Shown here: one piece after another, positions 1-8,364 of the stretch
How positions within the stretch are numbered: position 1 is the stretch's first letter
Layout of the letters: every line of letters starts with the position of its first letter
Assembly: GCA_036489775.1 (NCBI GenBank)
Contig: DASXFC010000038.1
Location: forward strand, 1-64,000
From: Bog-473 sp036489775
Lineage (GTDB): Bacteria > Actinomycetota > Acidimicrobiia > Acidimicrobiales > RAAP-2
Direction: 5' to 3'
DNA: 64,000 nucleotides
The notes under the pieces: model-generated
What the model saw: the letters and a program-made list of their open reading frames with translations, nothing else
Told to the model about the DNA's origin: nothing
Databases searched by the model: none
Made by a program: the position numbers and the translations under genes

Positions 1-147
1 CCGACATTAAGAACCCAGGGTGTGACAACAAGAACGCCGTTCGATGACGCCGTTTTGGATAACGCCGCATCGGCCCCGAGTCACATCGGCGCGGCGGCCC
101 CCATCGACCAGCCGCCGACGCTGAGGGCGACCGACCTCACCGCGACC

Positions 148-801
148 TCAGTTGATGGACAACAGATCGATCACGAATACCAACGTGTCGTTGGCGGCGA
201 TACCCGGACCGGGCGACTGGGCGCCATAGCCGAGGCTCGGTGGCACGATGAGCTCCCGCCGGCCGCCGACGTGCATGCCCACGACACCCTTGTCCCATCC
301 GGGAATCACCTGACCCTCACCCAAGGTGAACTGGAAAGACTGCGACGTCCACGATGACTGCACCACTGCCTTGCTCGAGTAGGTCGCCAGTACGTACTGG
401 ACCGTCAACGAATCGCCATCCATTGCCACCGCACCGGTCCCGGCAATGAGGTCAGCGCTCTCGAGTTGAGTGGGCGGGTTGCCCGATGGCACCACCACAG
501 TCGGGGCCTTCCCGCTGACACCGGCGGGGGAGACAGCGGCCGCCGGGATCGGAGCGATCGACGACCCGGACGCCCCGGCCCCCGATGTGGTCGTGGTGGT
601 CGACGAACCGGACGCCGCAGTCGTGGTGGTCGTCGACGTCTGCGCCGCCTGACCGTTGCTCCCGCCCGTTGACGACGGCGGCGTGGACGACCCGCAGGCC
701 GCCAGGGCCACCGCTCCAGACGCCAGGCAGGCCGCAATCAACAAGCTCCGCCCGGGGCGGGATCGGGGCAGGGGCAGGTGCCGGGTCAGGTTGAGCCGCA
801 T
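148..801 (-). CDS. FKBP-type peptidyl-prolyl isomerase, lipoprotein
   Basis: Predicted secreted, membrane-anchored proline isomerase of 217 residues. The N-terminus has a basic segment, a hydrophobic stretch and a lipobox ending ALAACGS (Cys about residue 36), so a lipoprotein signal peptide is seen. A Ser/Thr/Gly-rich linker of about 60 residues follows. The C-terminal 110 residues form an FKBP domain with the typical GWDKGVVGMHVGGRRELIVPP core and a closing hydrophobic strand (LVFVIDLLSI). It lies alone, divergent from ffh. It probably assists folding of exported proteins. The domain call is secure; the substrate is unknown. Confidence 0.9.
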   Translation of the reverse strand: MRLNLTRHLPLPRSRPGRSLLIAACLASGAVALAACGSSTPPSSTGGSNGQAAQTSTTTTTAASGSSTTTTTSGAGASGSSIAPIPAAAVSPAGVSGKAPTVVVPSGNPPTQLESADLIAGTGAVAMDGDSLTVQYVLATYSSKAVVQSSWTSQSFQFTLGEGQVIPGWDKGVVGMHVGGRRELIVPPSLGYGAQSPGPGIAANDTLVFVIDLLSIN

Positions 802-879
802 CGAGGGGAGGTCCTTTCAAACGAGGAATCGGTAGGGGCGATAAACGGCGGCACCGTAGCCCACCGCCCCGCAACCCTG

Positions 880-924
880 ATGTCGGCCCGCCATCGGCCC
901 ACCATGGGCCCACCATCGGCCCGC
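880..924. repeat. short tandem repeat upstream of ffh
   Basis: About four degenerate 11-12 bp units of the type CCATCGGCCCAC lie in the spacer between the FKBP gene and ffh. A related CCATCGGCCCATC stretch recurs near 2609-2621 after ffh. The rest of the 181-bp spacer holds no recognisable gene. Confidence 0.5.
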
Positions 925-982
925 CACCCGCCGGAGCCCCGCCCAATCGCCGCCGCAGCCCCGCCACTAACCTGAGGACCCC

Positions 983-2560
983 ATGTTCGACGCCCTTTCC
1001 GACCGCCTTGAGCGGATCTCCACCCGCCTCCGGAGCCGAGGCCGCATCAGCCAGGAGGACCTCGACGAGGCCGTGGGCGAGATCCGCACGGCCCTCCTCG
1101 AGGCCGATGTCGAGCTGACCGTCGCCAGGCGCTTCTGCGACGGCATCCGTCTTCGGGTCTCCACCGAGTCGCTCAACAAGTCCCTCACCCCAGGCCAGCA
1201 GGTGATCAAGGCCGTCCACGAGGAACTGGTCGGCGTCCTGGGCGGCGAGCCGCTCAAGATCACTTACGCCTCCAGGCCACCCACCGTCGTCCTGATGGCC
1301 GGTCTCCAGGGTGCGGGCAAGACGACCGCCTCCGCCATGCTCGCCCTCTGGTGGAAGCAGCAGGGGCGCAACCCCCTCTTGGTCGGCGCTGACCTCCAGC
1401 GTCCCGCCGCCGTCGAGCAGCTCAGGATCCTTGGCGAGCAGGCTGGCGTCACCGTCTTCTCAGAGCCGACGACGCCTGTCCGAGCCGCCAAGGCCGGACT
1501 GGCTGAAGCCCAGCGCCTGGGCCGAGATATCTGCATCATCGACACCGCGGGTCGCCTGACCATCGACGCCGAGCTGATGGACGAGATCAAGTCCATCAGT
1601 GATGCCACGCAGCCGCACTACACGTTCCTGGTCATCGACGCCATGATCGGTCAGGACGCCGTGGCTACGGCCAAGGCCTTCCACGAGACCCTCGAGCTCG
1701 ATGCCGTCATCCTCTCCAAGCTCGATGGCGATGCCCGCGGCGGTGCCGCGCTCTCGGTCAAGGGAGTGGTGGGCAAGCCGATCGCCTTCGCCTCCACCGG
1801 TGAGCGGCTGGCCGACTTCGACCTCTTCCACCCGGACCGCATGGCCGACCGGATCCTCGGCATGGGGGACATCCTCAGCCTGATCGAGCAGGCCGATCGG
1901 GTCATGGACCAGGGCGAGGTGGCCAAGAGCGCCTCCCGTCTCATGCAGGGCCAGTTCACCCTCGAGGACTTCCTCTCCCAGCTGCGGCAGGTCAAGAAGA
2001 TGGGTTCGCTGGGCGGCCTCATGAAGCTCATGCCCGGCATGAACAAGGAGATGCGCCAGGCCGCCGGCCAGATCGACGACAAGGAAGTCGGCAAGGTCGA
2101 GGCCATCGTCAGTTCGATGACGCCGGGGGAGCGCAACGACGTGAACCTGCTGGACGGCAGCCGCCGGAGCCGCATCGCCCGGGGCTCGGGCACCTCGATC
2201 CAGGACGTCAACACCCTGCTCAAGCAGTTCAAAGAAATGCAGAAGATGATGAAGGGGATGGCCTCGGGCAACATGCCCAACCTGCCCGGGATGCCCAACA
2301 TGATGGGTGGGCTTTCCGGCAAAGCCGCCCGCAAATTGGCTTCACAATCGGCGGGAGCCGGTGGTGCGGCGGGACCTGACTTCGACATGCTGTCCCAGCT
2401 CATGGGTTCCGAGGGTGAGCTCCCTGATCTGCCCGGCCTGGCTGAGCTCACTGGGGGTGCCAGCGCCGGTGGGCCGATCCGCCCGATCGTCAGCCAGAAC
2501 AAGGGGACCAACAAGAAGAAGAAAAAGGGAGGCCGGGTCACACCGCCCAAGGGCCGCTAG
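983..2560 (+). CDS. ffh: signal recognition particle protein Ffh (SRP54)
   Basis: GTPase subunit of the signal recognition particle, which binds 4.5S RNA and signal sequences of nascent membrane proteins and docks to FtsY. The 525 residues show the N domain, then the G domain with GLQGAGKTT (about 107-115), DTAGRL (187-192) and SKLDGDARGG (245-254), and then a methionine-rich M domain (about 300-470). A longer than usual Gly/Met-rich C-terminal part and a Lys-rich tail follow. The ATG is preceded by TAACCT nine bases upstream and by GAGG five bases upstream, so the start is firm. It leads the conserved rpsP-rimM-trmD-rplS block. Confidence 0.98.
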   Translation: MFDALSDRLERISTRLRSRGRISQEDLDEAVGEIRTALLEADVELTVARRFCDGIRLRVSTESLNKSLTPGQQVIKAVHEELVGVLGGEPLKITYASRPPTVVLMAGLQGAGKTTASAMLALWWKQQGRNPLLVGADLQRPAAVEQLRILGEQAGVTVFSEPTTPVRAAKAGLAEAQRLGRDICIIDTAGRLTIDAELMDEIKSISDATQPHYTFLVIDAMIGQDAVATAKAFHETLELDAVILSKLDGDARGGAALSVKGVVGKPIAFASTGERLADFDLFHPDRMADRILGMGDILSLIEQADRVMDQGEVAKSASRLMQGQFTLEDFLSQLRQVKKMGSLGGLMKLMPGMNKEMRQAAGQIDDKEVGKVEAIVSSMTPGERNDVNLLDGSRRSRIARGSGTSIQDVNTLLKQFKEMQKMMKGMASGNMPNLPGMPNMMGGLSGKAARKLASQSAGAGGAAGPDFDMLSQLMGSEGELPDLPGLAELTGGASAGGPIRPIVSQNKGTNKKKKKGGRVTPPKGR

Positions 2561-2654
2561 GCAGCCGCCCGACCCCTTGGTGACCCCCAGATGGCCCCTG
2601 GGTCGTCCCCCCATCGGCCCATCTGCCAGAATGGACCGTTCATATCCAGCTGAT

Positions 2655-2660
2655 GGAGGA
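2655..2660 (+). promoter_or_regulatory. Shine-Dalgarno of rpsP
   Basis: GGAGGA, eight bases before the GTG at 2669, fixes that non-ATG start. It is one of the clearer ribosome binding sites in a window where many genes lack one. Confidence 0.8.
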
Positions 2661-2668
2661 TTTCTTTC

Positions 2669-2949
2669 GTGGCAGTCAAGCTCCGCCTCGTGCGGATGGG
2701 GAAAAAGAAGCAGCCCACCTACCGTGTGGTGGCTGCTGACAGCCGGTCCCCCCGTGACGGGCGCTTCCTCGAGATCGTGGGCACGTACGCCCCCCGTGGC
2801 ATCTCCACCGCCGAGCCTGATGCGGTGGTCAAGATCGACAATGAGAAGGCCGTCAAGTGGCTGGTCAATGGGGCCCAGCCGACTGAGCGGGTCGAGCGCC
2901 TGCTCAAGACCTCGGGCGCTTGGGACGAGTTCACTGCGGCGAGAGCGAA

Positions 2950-2953
<4 letters not shown>
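2669..2953 (+). CDS. rpsP: 30S ribosomal protein S16
   Basis: Small-subunit ribosomal protein of 94 residues beginning VAVKLRLVRMGKKKQPTYRV, the classic S16 N-terminus, with the conserved ADSRSPRDGRFLE segment. It starts at GTG with a good Shine-Dalgarno sequence. Its TGA stop overlaps the GTG start of khpA (GTGA), so the two are translationally coupled. It sits in its normal position between ffh and khpA-rimM-trmD. Confidence 0.98.
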
Positions 2954-3394
<441 letters not shown>

Positions 3395-3402
<8 letters not shown>

Positions 3403-3871
3403 GCTCCTCGCTATCGGTCGGGTCACTAAGGCCCACGGTTTGCGGGGCGAGGTCGTCGTCCAGCTCTGGAGCGAGCTGACCGAACGCCTCGATCCTGGCT
3501 CCGTGCTGGTCAGTCCCCGTCGTACCCTTACTGTCGAGGCGTCTCGTCCCTTCGGGGATAAGGACCGCTGGATCGTCCAGTTCGAGGGCATCACCGACCG
3601 CACCGAGGCCGAACACCTCCGCGGAATCGAACTCGAGGCCGAACCGGTCGACGTGCCCGGCACCCTTTGGATCCACGAGCTCATCGGCTCCACCGTGGTG
3701 GACTCCGATGGCACCGAACTCGGCATCGTGATCGAGGTCGAGGCCAACCCGGCCAGCGACCTGCTGGTTCTCGAGGAAGGTGGCCTCATCCCGATCCGTT
3801 TCCTCGTCGAGCACGACGCACCCGGCCATCGCATCGTGGTCGACATCCCCGAGGGCCTGCTCGACCCATGA
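3395..3871 (+). CDS. rimM: 16S rRNA processing protein RimM, apparent ACG start
   Basis: Ribosome maturation factor for the 30S head, acting with S19. Homology begins at ELLAIGRVTKAHGLRGEV and covers an N-terminal RimM barrel and a C-terminal PRC-barrel (about residues 85-158). No ATG, GTG or TTG lies near this point in frame. The only codon giving a normal N-terminus is ACG at 3395 (T-T-E-L-L), which overlaps the khpA stop. A single synonymous change in khpA (GAT to GAC at 3396) would have turned ATG into ACG. The next upstream in-frame GTG (3284) would add ~37 residues that only mirror khpA. The gene is certain; the start is inferred. Confidence 0.9.
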
Positions 3872-3895
3872 CACCCGTGAGACCCATGACACCCG
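3865..3895 (+). repeat. 18-bp period direct repeat between rimM and trmD
   Basis: CCCATGACACCCG occurs twice, at 3865 and 3883, straddling the rimM stop. The ATGs inside it are out of frame with trmD. Confidence 0.6.
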
Positions 3896-3905
3896 CGCCA
3901 CCAGC

Positions 3906-4697
3906 ATGAGAGTCGATGTCTTCACCCTCTTCCCCGGGGTGATCACCAGCTATTGCGGGACCTCCATCCTGGGCCGGGCCCAGGAGGCCGGAGCCATCTC
4001 CGTGATCGCCCACGACCTCCGTGACGGCGCCCTCGATGCCCACCGCACCATGGATGACAGCCCCTTCGGTGGGGGAGCAGGCATGGTGCTGATGCCCGAG
4101 CCGGTCTTCCGGGCAGTCGAAGCGGTGGAGGACCTGCCCCGGCCCCTTCTCCTCCTCTCCCCCGGCGGTCGCCCCTTCACGCAAGCCGTGGCCCACGAGT
4201 TCGCAGCACACCAAAACGGCTTCTCACTCCTCTGTGGCCGCTACGAAGGGGTCGATCAGCGCATCACGGACCACCTCGTCGACGGCGAACTCTCCATCGG
4301 CGACGTCGTGCTGGCCGGCGGCGAGCTGGCTGCCTTGATGGTCATCGAGGCGGTGGCCCGGCTGCTCCCGTCCGTGCTCGGCAACGACGAATCGGCCCTC
4401 CACGAGAGTTTCGCCGACGGCCTGCTCGAGCACCCCCAGTACACCCGCCCCGCCGAATTCCGGGGGTGGGAGGTACCGGGAGTGCTGACCTCGGGCGACC
4501 ACGGAGCAGTGGCCCGCTGGCGCCATGAACAGGCCCTGCTCCGCACCGCCTCCAGCCGTCCCGACCTCCTCGCGGCCCTGGTCAGGGAGTCGAGCCTCAG
4601 TGACGGCGATGTGCAGCTGCTGGCCGCACACGGCTACGATGTCCTGTCCGGTATCGAGCCGGAAAACCCGAAGGACGCTTCCCATGCACCCCACTGA
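3906..4697 (+). CDS. trmD: tRNA (guanine-N1)-methyltransferase TrmD
   Basis: SPOUT methyltransferase making m1G37 in tRNAs reading CCN/CUN/CGG codons. The 263 residues begin MRVDVFTLFPG and contain the knot motifs SPGGRPFTQ, LCGRYEGVDQRI and SIGDVVLAGGELAA, all expected for TrmD. The start ATG is chosen because it gives the canonical N-terminus. It overlaps rplS by 14 bases, in the conserved order rimM-trmD-rplS. Confidence 0.98.
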   Translation: MRVDVFTLFPGVITSYCGTSILGRAQEAGAISVIAHDLRDGALDAHRTMDDSPFGGGAGMVLMPEPVFRAVEAVEDLPRPLLLLSPGGRPFTQAVAHEFAAHQNGFSLLCGRYEGVDQRITDHLVDGELSIGDVVLAGGELAALMVIEAVARLLPSVLGNDESALHESFADGLLEHPQYTRPAEFRGWEVPGVLTSGDHGAVARWRHEQALLRTASSRPDLLAALVRESSLSDGDVQLLAAHGYDVLSGIEPENPKDASHAPH

Positions 4698-5034
4698 AGT
4701 CATCGACCGCGACAGCCTGCGCGACGACATCCCCGAATTCCGCCCTGGCGACACGGTCAAGGTGCACGTGCGGGTCGTCGAGGGCAACCGCGAGCGGGTC
4801 CAGATCTTCCAGGGTGCCGTGGTGAAGCGCCAGGGCGGCGGTGTGCAGGAGACGTTTACCGTGCGCAAGGTGAGCTTCGGCGTGGGCGTGGAGCGCACCT
4901 TCCCGGTGCACTCGCCGACCTTGGCCAAGATCGAAGTGACCACCCTCGGTGACGTGCGGCGGGCCAAGCTGTACTACCTGCGCGACCGTCACGGGAAGGC
5001 CGCCAAGATCAAGGAGCGCCGCGACGCCAAGTAG
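4684..5034 (+). CDS. rplS: 50S ribosomal protein L19
   Basis: Large-subunit protein at the 30S-50S interface. The 116 residues contain FRPGDTVKVHVRVVEG, RVQIFQGAVVKRQGGG and FPVHSPTLAKIEV, the L19 signatures. The start lies inside the end of trmD. In most actinobacteria lepB and rnhB follow; here a DUF2469 gene follows after only 15 bases. Confidence 0.98.
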   Translation: MHPTEVIDRDSLRDDIPEFRPGDTVKVHVRVVEGNRERVQIFQGAVVKRQGGGVQETFTVRKVSFGVGVERTFPVHSPTLAKIEVTTLGDVRRAKLYYLRDRHGKAAKIKERRDAK

Positions 5035-5049
5035 CTCGGGACACGACCG

Positions 5050-5352
5050 ATGAGCGAGGAAGACCTCGAGCGGTACGAGTCCGAGATCGAGCTGGGCCTG
5101 GTTCAGGAATACCGGGCCGTCCTTCCCGTCTTCTCCTACGTCATTGAGACGGAGCGTCGTTTCTACCTGGCCAACGAGGTGTCGCTGAACGTGCGTTCCG
5201 ACACCACCCCGGCTTGCATCGAGATCGAGCTGCGTGACGCCTGGGTCTGGGACATGTACCGGCCCGCTCGCTTCGTGCCCTCGGTCCGGGTGGTCACGTT
5301 CAAGGACGTCAACATCGAGCGGTTGCCCGAGCAAGAGATCGAGAAGCTGTAG
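5050..5352 (+). CDS. DUF2469 family protein
   Basis: A 100-residue protein beginning MSEEDLERYESEIELGLVQE with the family hallmarks YVIETERRFYLAN, DAWVWDMYRPARFV and VVTFKDVNIE. DUF2469 proteins are conserved in actinobacteria beside rnhB and yraN; their function is unknown. It is the last plus-strand gene of the translation block and ends against a convergent secreted-protein gene 26 bases away. Confidence 0.9.
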   Translation: MSEEDLERYESEIELGLVQEYRAVLPVFSYVIETERRFYLANEVSLNVRSDTTPACIEIELRDAWVWDMYRPARFVPSVRVVTFKDVNIERLPEQEIEKL

Positions 5353-5378
5353 GCCCCATCGGCTCTGTCCGACCCCTA

Positions 5379-5843
5379 CTAGGGGGCCGGGACGAAGCTG
5401 CTGCGGCAGACGGTGGTGTTGCCGCCCCAGCGGAACCACTTGCCGAGCTTTCCTCCGGGCTTGTTCGGTTCGCGCGCATCGAGGTGCTCATAGGCCAGGG
5501 GACCGTCGGCCGTGCAATGGCCCAGATTGGCGGCGCGCAGTTCGATTGTCACCGACCCGGGGTAGTAGCCGCCATTGGGTTTGAAGATGTAGCTCTTGCC
5601 GTGTCCGTCGGCCGTCGAGGAGCCCCAGCCGGTCCAGGTGATGTGGGTCACATCGCTGGAGGGATCGCCGCCGTTGAAGATGGTCGCTGGCTTGTAGGTG
5701 CCCCATCCCACCGAGCCCGGACCTGGGTACACCTGGTGCGATCCCAACACCGGCACCTTGGGAGTCGACCCGTTGGCCGCGGCGGCCGTCACCACGGACA
5801 GACTCAGCGCCAGAGCGAAGGTGACGGCAACGATCAGGCGCAC
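5379..5843 (-). CDS. small secreted protein of unknown function
   Basis: About 154 residues with a clear Sec signal peptide (hydrophobic run and cut near VVTAAAA-NG), then a Gly/Trp/Tyr-rich mature domain of about 130 residues with two Cys (GHCTADG and TTVCRSS) that could form a disulfide. A GGGAGG lies directly against the ATG at 5852 but nine bases before the in-frame GTG at 5843, so the GTG is the likelier start. It breaks the otherwise plus-strand block between DUF2469 and yraN. No family is recognised. Confidence 0.7.
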   Translation of the reverse strand: MRLIVAVTFALALSLSVVTAAAANGSTPKVPVLGSHQVYPGPGSVGWGTYKPATIFNGGDPSSDVTHITWTGWGSSTADGHGKSYIFKPNGGYYPGSVTIELRAANLGHCTADGPLAYEHLDAREPNKPGGKLGKWFRWGGNTTVCRSSFVPAP

Positions 5844-5881
5844 AATGGCCATCCTCCCATCTGACGCGACCGTTCCCTCTC

Positions 5882-6226
5882 GTGGGCAGCCGGCACATCG
5901 AACTCGGGCGCCAGGGCGAGGGGCTGGCCGCCGCCTGGTACGTCCAGCACGGCTACCGGGTCCTGGCCACCAACTGGCGCACTCCGACCGGGGAGATCGA
6001 TCTCCTCTGCTGTCGTCATGGGGTGCTGGCCGTGGTCGAGGTCAAGACCCGTCGCAGTACTGCCTTCGGCGATCCGGCCGAGGCGGTGACCCCGGCCAAG
6101 CAGCGCCGGCTTCGGCGGTTGGCCGGGCAGTACCTGGCCGCTCAGGAGCACCGCTTCGCCCGGATCCGCTTCGACGTGGTGGCGATCCTGCCTGATCGCA
6201 TGGACGTCATCGAAGATGCGTTCTGA
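5882..6226 (+). CDS. yraN: YraN / UPF0102 family protein (PD-(D/E)XK-like fold)
   Basis: 114 residues with the UPF0102 pattern: GRQGEGLAAAWYVQHGYRVLATNWR, then GEIDLLC and VVEVKTRRS, an E-x-D...E-V-K nuclease-like motif. The family has a restriction-endonuclease-like fold and usually sits beside comM and dprA, as here; its role is poorly defined. It starts at GTG, divergent by 38 bases from the secreted-protein gene. Confidence 0.9.
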   Translation: MGSRHIELGRQGEGLAAAWYVQHGYRVLATNWRTPTGEIDLLCCRHGVLAVVEVKTRRSTAFGDPAEAVTPAKQRRLRRLAGQYLAAQEHRFARIRFDVVAILPDRMDVIEDAF

Positions 6227-6239
6227 GTAGGTCCCGACC

Positions 6240-6245
6240 TAGGGT
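6240..6245 (+). promoter_or_regulatory. -10-like TAGGGT of enoyl-CoA hydratase
   Basis: TAGGGT lies eight bases before the ATG at 6254, with no Shine-Dalgarno between them. This is the spacing of a leaderless or near-leaderless promoter. Confidence 0.5.
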
Positions 6246-6253
6246 CGGTTTCC

Positions 6254-7036
6254 ATGGAAACCCTCATCGTCGAACGCAACAACGGCGTGGTCACCGTGAC
6301 CCTGAACCGGCCCGAGCGCAAGAACGCGGCCAACGGCGTCATGCTTCGCGAGCTGCTTCGCATCTTCACCGAGGTCGAGGACAACAACGACGACCGGGCC
6401 ATGATCCTGACCGGCGCCGGCGGTGCCTTCTGCTCGGGTGCCGACCTCTTGGACCCCAACGGCCCGGCCACCGACCCCACCCGTTCCGGCCTGGCTCGCA
6501 TGCGCCGTCTGGGCGACGTGGCCCTGGCCCTGCACCACATCTCGAAGCCGACCATCGCCAAGGTGGACGGGTACGCCGTGGGCGCCGGCTTCTCGCTGGC
6601 CATCGGCTGCGACCTGGTGGTGGCCACGACCCAGGCCAAGTTCTCCATGATCTTTTCCAAGCGGGCGCTCTCGCTCGACAACGGGGCCTCCTGGCTGCTG
6701 CCCCGGCTGGTGGGCATGGCCCGGGCCAAGGAGATCGCGCTGTTCGGCGAGATGTGGAGCGCCGAGGACCTGGCCGCCATGGGCCTGATCAACCGCGTCC
6801 TACCGGTGGACCAGATCGATGCCTTTGTCGATGACTGGGCCGCCAAGCTGGCTGCCGGTCCGCCGCTCGCCCTCTCCATGACCAAGACGCAGCTGCACGC
6901 CAGCTACAACGCCAGCATGGAGGAGGCGTTGGAGGACGAGGCCCGCTCCCAGGCCCTCAATTTCTCGACCAAGGACAATCAGGAAGCCATGGCGGCGTTC
7001 AAGGAGAAGCGGGAGCCCCTGTTTATCGGTCGATGA
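6254..7036 (+). CDS. enoyl-CoA hydratase/isomerase family protein
   Basis: Crotonase-fold protein of 260 residues. It shows LNRPERKNAANGVML, the oxyanion-hole segment ILTGAGGAFCSGADL (about 55-69), KVDGYAVGAGFSLAIGCDLVVA (about 103-124) and a C-terminal trimerisation helix. It probably hydrates or isomerises an acyl-CoA, but the substrate cannot be read from sequence. It is inserted, with the following NfeD/SPFH pair, between yraN and comM. Confidence 0.9.
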   Translation: METLIVERNNGVVTVTLNRPERKNAANGVMLRELLRIFTEVEDNNDDRAMILTGAGGAFCSGADLLDPNGPATDPTRSGLARMRRLGDVALALHHISKPTIAKVDGYAVGAGFSLAIGCDLVVATTQAKFSMIFSKRALSLDNGASWLLPRLVGMARAKEIALFGEMWSAEDLAAMGLINRVLPVDQIDAFVDDWAAKLAAGPPLALSMTKTQLHASYNASMEEALEDEARSQALNFSTKDNQEAMAAFKEKREPLFIGR

Positions 7037-7037
7037 A

Positions 7038-7043
7038 TAGAGT
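7038..7043 (+). promoter_or_regulatory. -10-like TAGAGT of the NfeD/SPFH pair
   Basis: TAGAGT, six bases before GTG 7050, overlaps just after the hydratase stop. No Shine-Dalgarno is seen. Confidence 0.45.
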
Positions 7044-7049
7044 GGTCTT

Positions 7050-7259
7050 GTGCTGAACGGTGTCCAAGGTATGGTCGGTGAGAACGCCCTGGTGACAAGG
7101 GAAATCCAGGGTCGGCACCGCCCTGGGCGAATTCGCGCCCGTGGCGAGGAGTGGTTTGCCATTCCGCTGGACCCCGACGCAAACATTGCGATCGGCACCG
7201 ATGTGGTGGTGGCAGATGTCGAGCGCGGGCTCCTCGTGGTCTACCCCTCCGAAGAGTAA
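7050..7259 (+). CDS. NfeD C-terminal-like OB-fold protein
   Basis: A 69-residue protein resembling only the soluble OB-fold tail of NfeD (GENALVTREI...GRIRARGEEWFAIPL...IAIGTDVVVADVERGLLVV). It has no membrane segment and no protease domain. NfeD-type proteins pair with SPFH proteins, and an SPFH gene follows 14 bases downstream, which supports the call. The GTG start gives the longest form; ATG 7071 is possible. Confidence 0.7.
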   Translation: MLNGVQGMVGENALVTREIQGRHRPGRIRARGEEWFAIPLDPDANIAIGTDVVVADVERGLLVVYPSEE

Positions 7260-7273
7260 GGGAGAGACTGACC

Positions 7274-8305
7274 ATGGTTGCTTCAATCGGAGAGGTCATC
7301 GGCCTCGTTGTCGTGGTCGTGGTGGTCGGAGGTGGCGGCCTCGGCTTCTTCCTCTCACGCTGCGTGAAGATCGTGCAGCAGGGCAGTGTCGGGGTGGTCA
7401 AGCGCCTCGGGAAATTCAGCACGGTCGACCAACCCGGTATGCGCGTCCTGCGTCCCTTCATCGACAAGATGGAGAAGGTGGATATGCGAGAGTTCCCCAT
7501 GACGGGGGACCAGCAGGCCGTCATCACCAAGGACAACGTCTCCATTCAGGTCAGCGCCACCATCTTCTGTCAGGTCATCGATGTGAAGTCGGCGCTCTTC
7601 GAGATCAACGACTACCAGTTGGCCGTCGACCAGCTTTCACGCACTGCGCTCCGTGCCGTGTTCGGCGAGCTCTCGCTCGACCAGGCGCTGTCCGAGCGCG
7701 ACACCATCAACAGCCGCATGCAGGACCACATGGCCGACGCCACGCTGAAATGGGGCGTGCGCCTGAACCGCATCGAGATCCTCGACATCACGCCGCCGCT
7801 GAATGTGGTGCAAGCCATGTCCGAGCAGAAGGAAGCCGAGCAGCACAAGCGGGCCGCCATCTTGAAATCGGAGGGTGATCAGACGGCCGCCATCAACAGT
7901 GCTGGTGGGCGCAAGCAGGCCGCCGTGCTCGAAGCCGAGGGAGCCAAGCAGTCGGCCATCCTCCGGGCCGAAGCCGAGATGAAGGTGCTCGAACTCCAGG
8001 CCGAGGGTCAGAAGAAGGCCCTGGAGCTCCAAGGCGCCGGCGAGGCGTCGCGCCTCACCTCGCTGGACGGGGCTGTGGTCAACCCGCGCACTCTGGCCGT
8101 GCTCCAGCTGCGCGCCCTCCAGGACATCGCCACATCGTCGAACGCCAAGGTGGTTGTGCCCTACGAGGCGACCAGCCTGATGGGGGCGGCCGAGGTCCTC
8201 TTGAGCGCGCTGCGCTCGTCGCCCGAGGGTGGTGGAACCGACCTCCCGGCCAACGCCAACCCGAAGCAGCCCCCACCACCCCCAGCCATCCCGCCAAGCA
8301 AGTAG
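7274..8305 (+). CDS. SPFH/stomatin-like membrane protein (slipin type)
   Basis: 343 residues: an N-terminal membrane segment (about 6-28, Val/Gly-rich), an SPFH/band-7 domain (about 30-200, with VKIVQQGSVGVVKRLGKF and ITPPLNVVQAMSEQKEAEQHKRAA) and an Ala/Glu/Lys coiled coil (about 200-265). A C-terminal hydrophobic region and a Pro-rich tail follow. SPFH proteins form oligomeric membrane microdomain scaffolds. The preceding NfeD-like gene is its usual partner. The ATG is preceded by GGGAGAG at the end of the NfeD gene. Confidence 0.9.
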   Translation: MVASIGEVIGLVVVVVVVGGGGLGFFLSRCVKIVQQGSVGVVKRLGKFSTVDQPGMRVLRPFIDKMEKVDMREFPMTGDQQAVITKDNVSIQVSATIFCQVIDVKSALFEINDYQLAVDQLSRTALRAVFGELSLDQALSERDTINSRMQDHMADATLKWGVRLNRIEILDITPPLNVVQAMSEQKEAEQHKRAAILKSEGDQTAAINSAGGRKQAAVLEAEGAKQSAILRAEAEMKVLELQAEGQKKALELQGAGEASRLTSLDGAVVNPRTLAVLQLRALQDIATSSNAKVVVPYEATSLMGAAEVLLSALRSSPEGGGTDLPANANPKQPPPPPAIPPSK

Positions 8306-8364
8306 CCCCGCCGCGCCGGCCAACCCGGCGCCCACCATCGCCATGACCGCGACCGTTCTTGGTC

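Noticed and set aside
22..357. Plus-strand frame at the window start
   Set aside because: It overlaps the FKBP domain antisense and has no recognisable domain; the first 147 bases show no gene.
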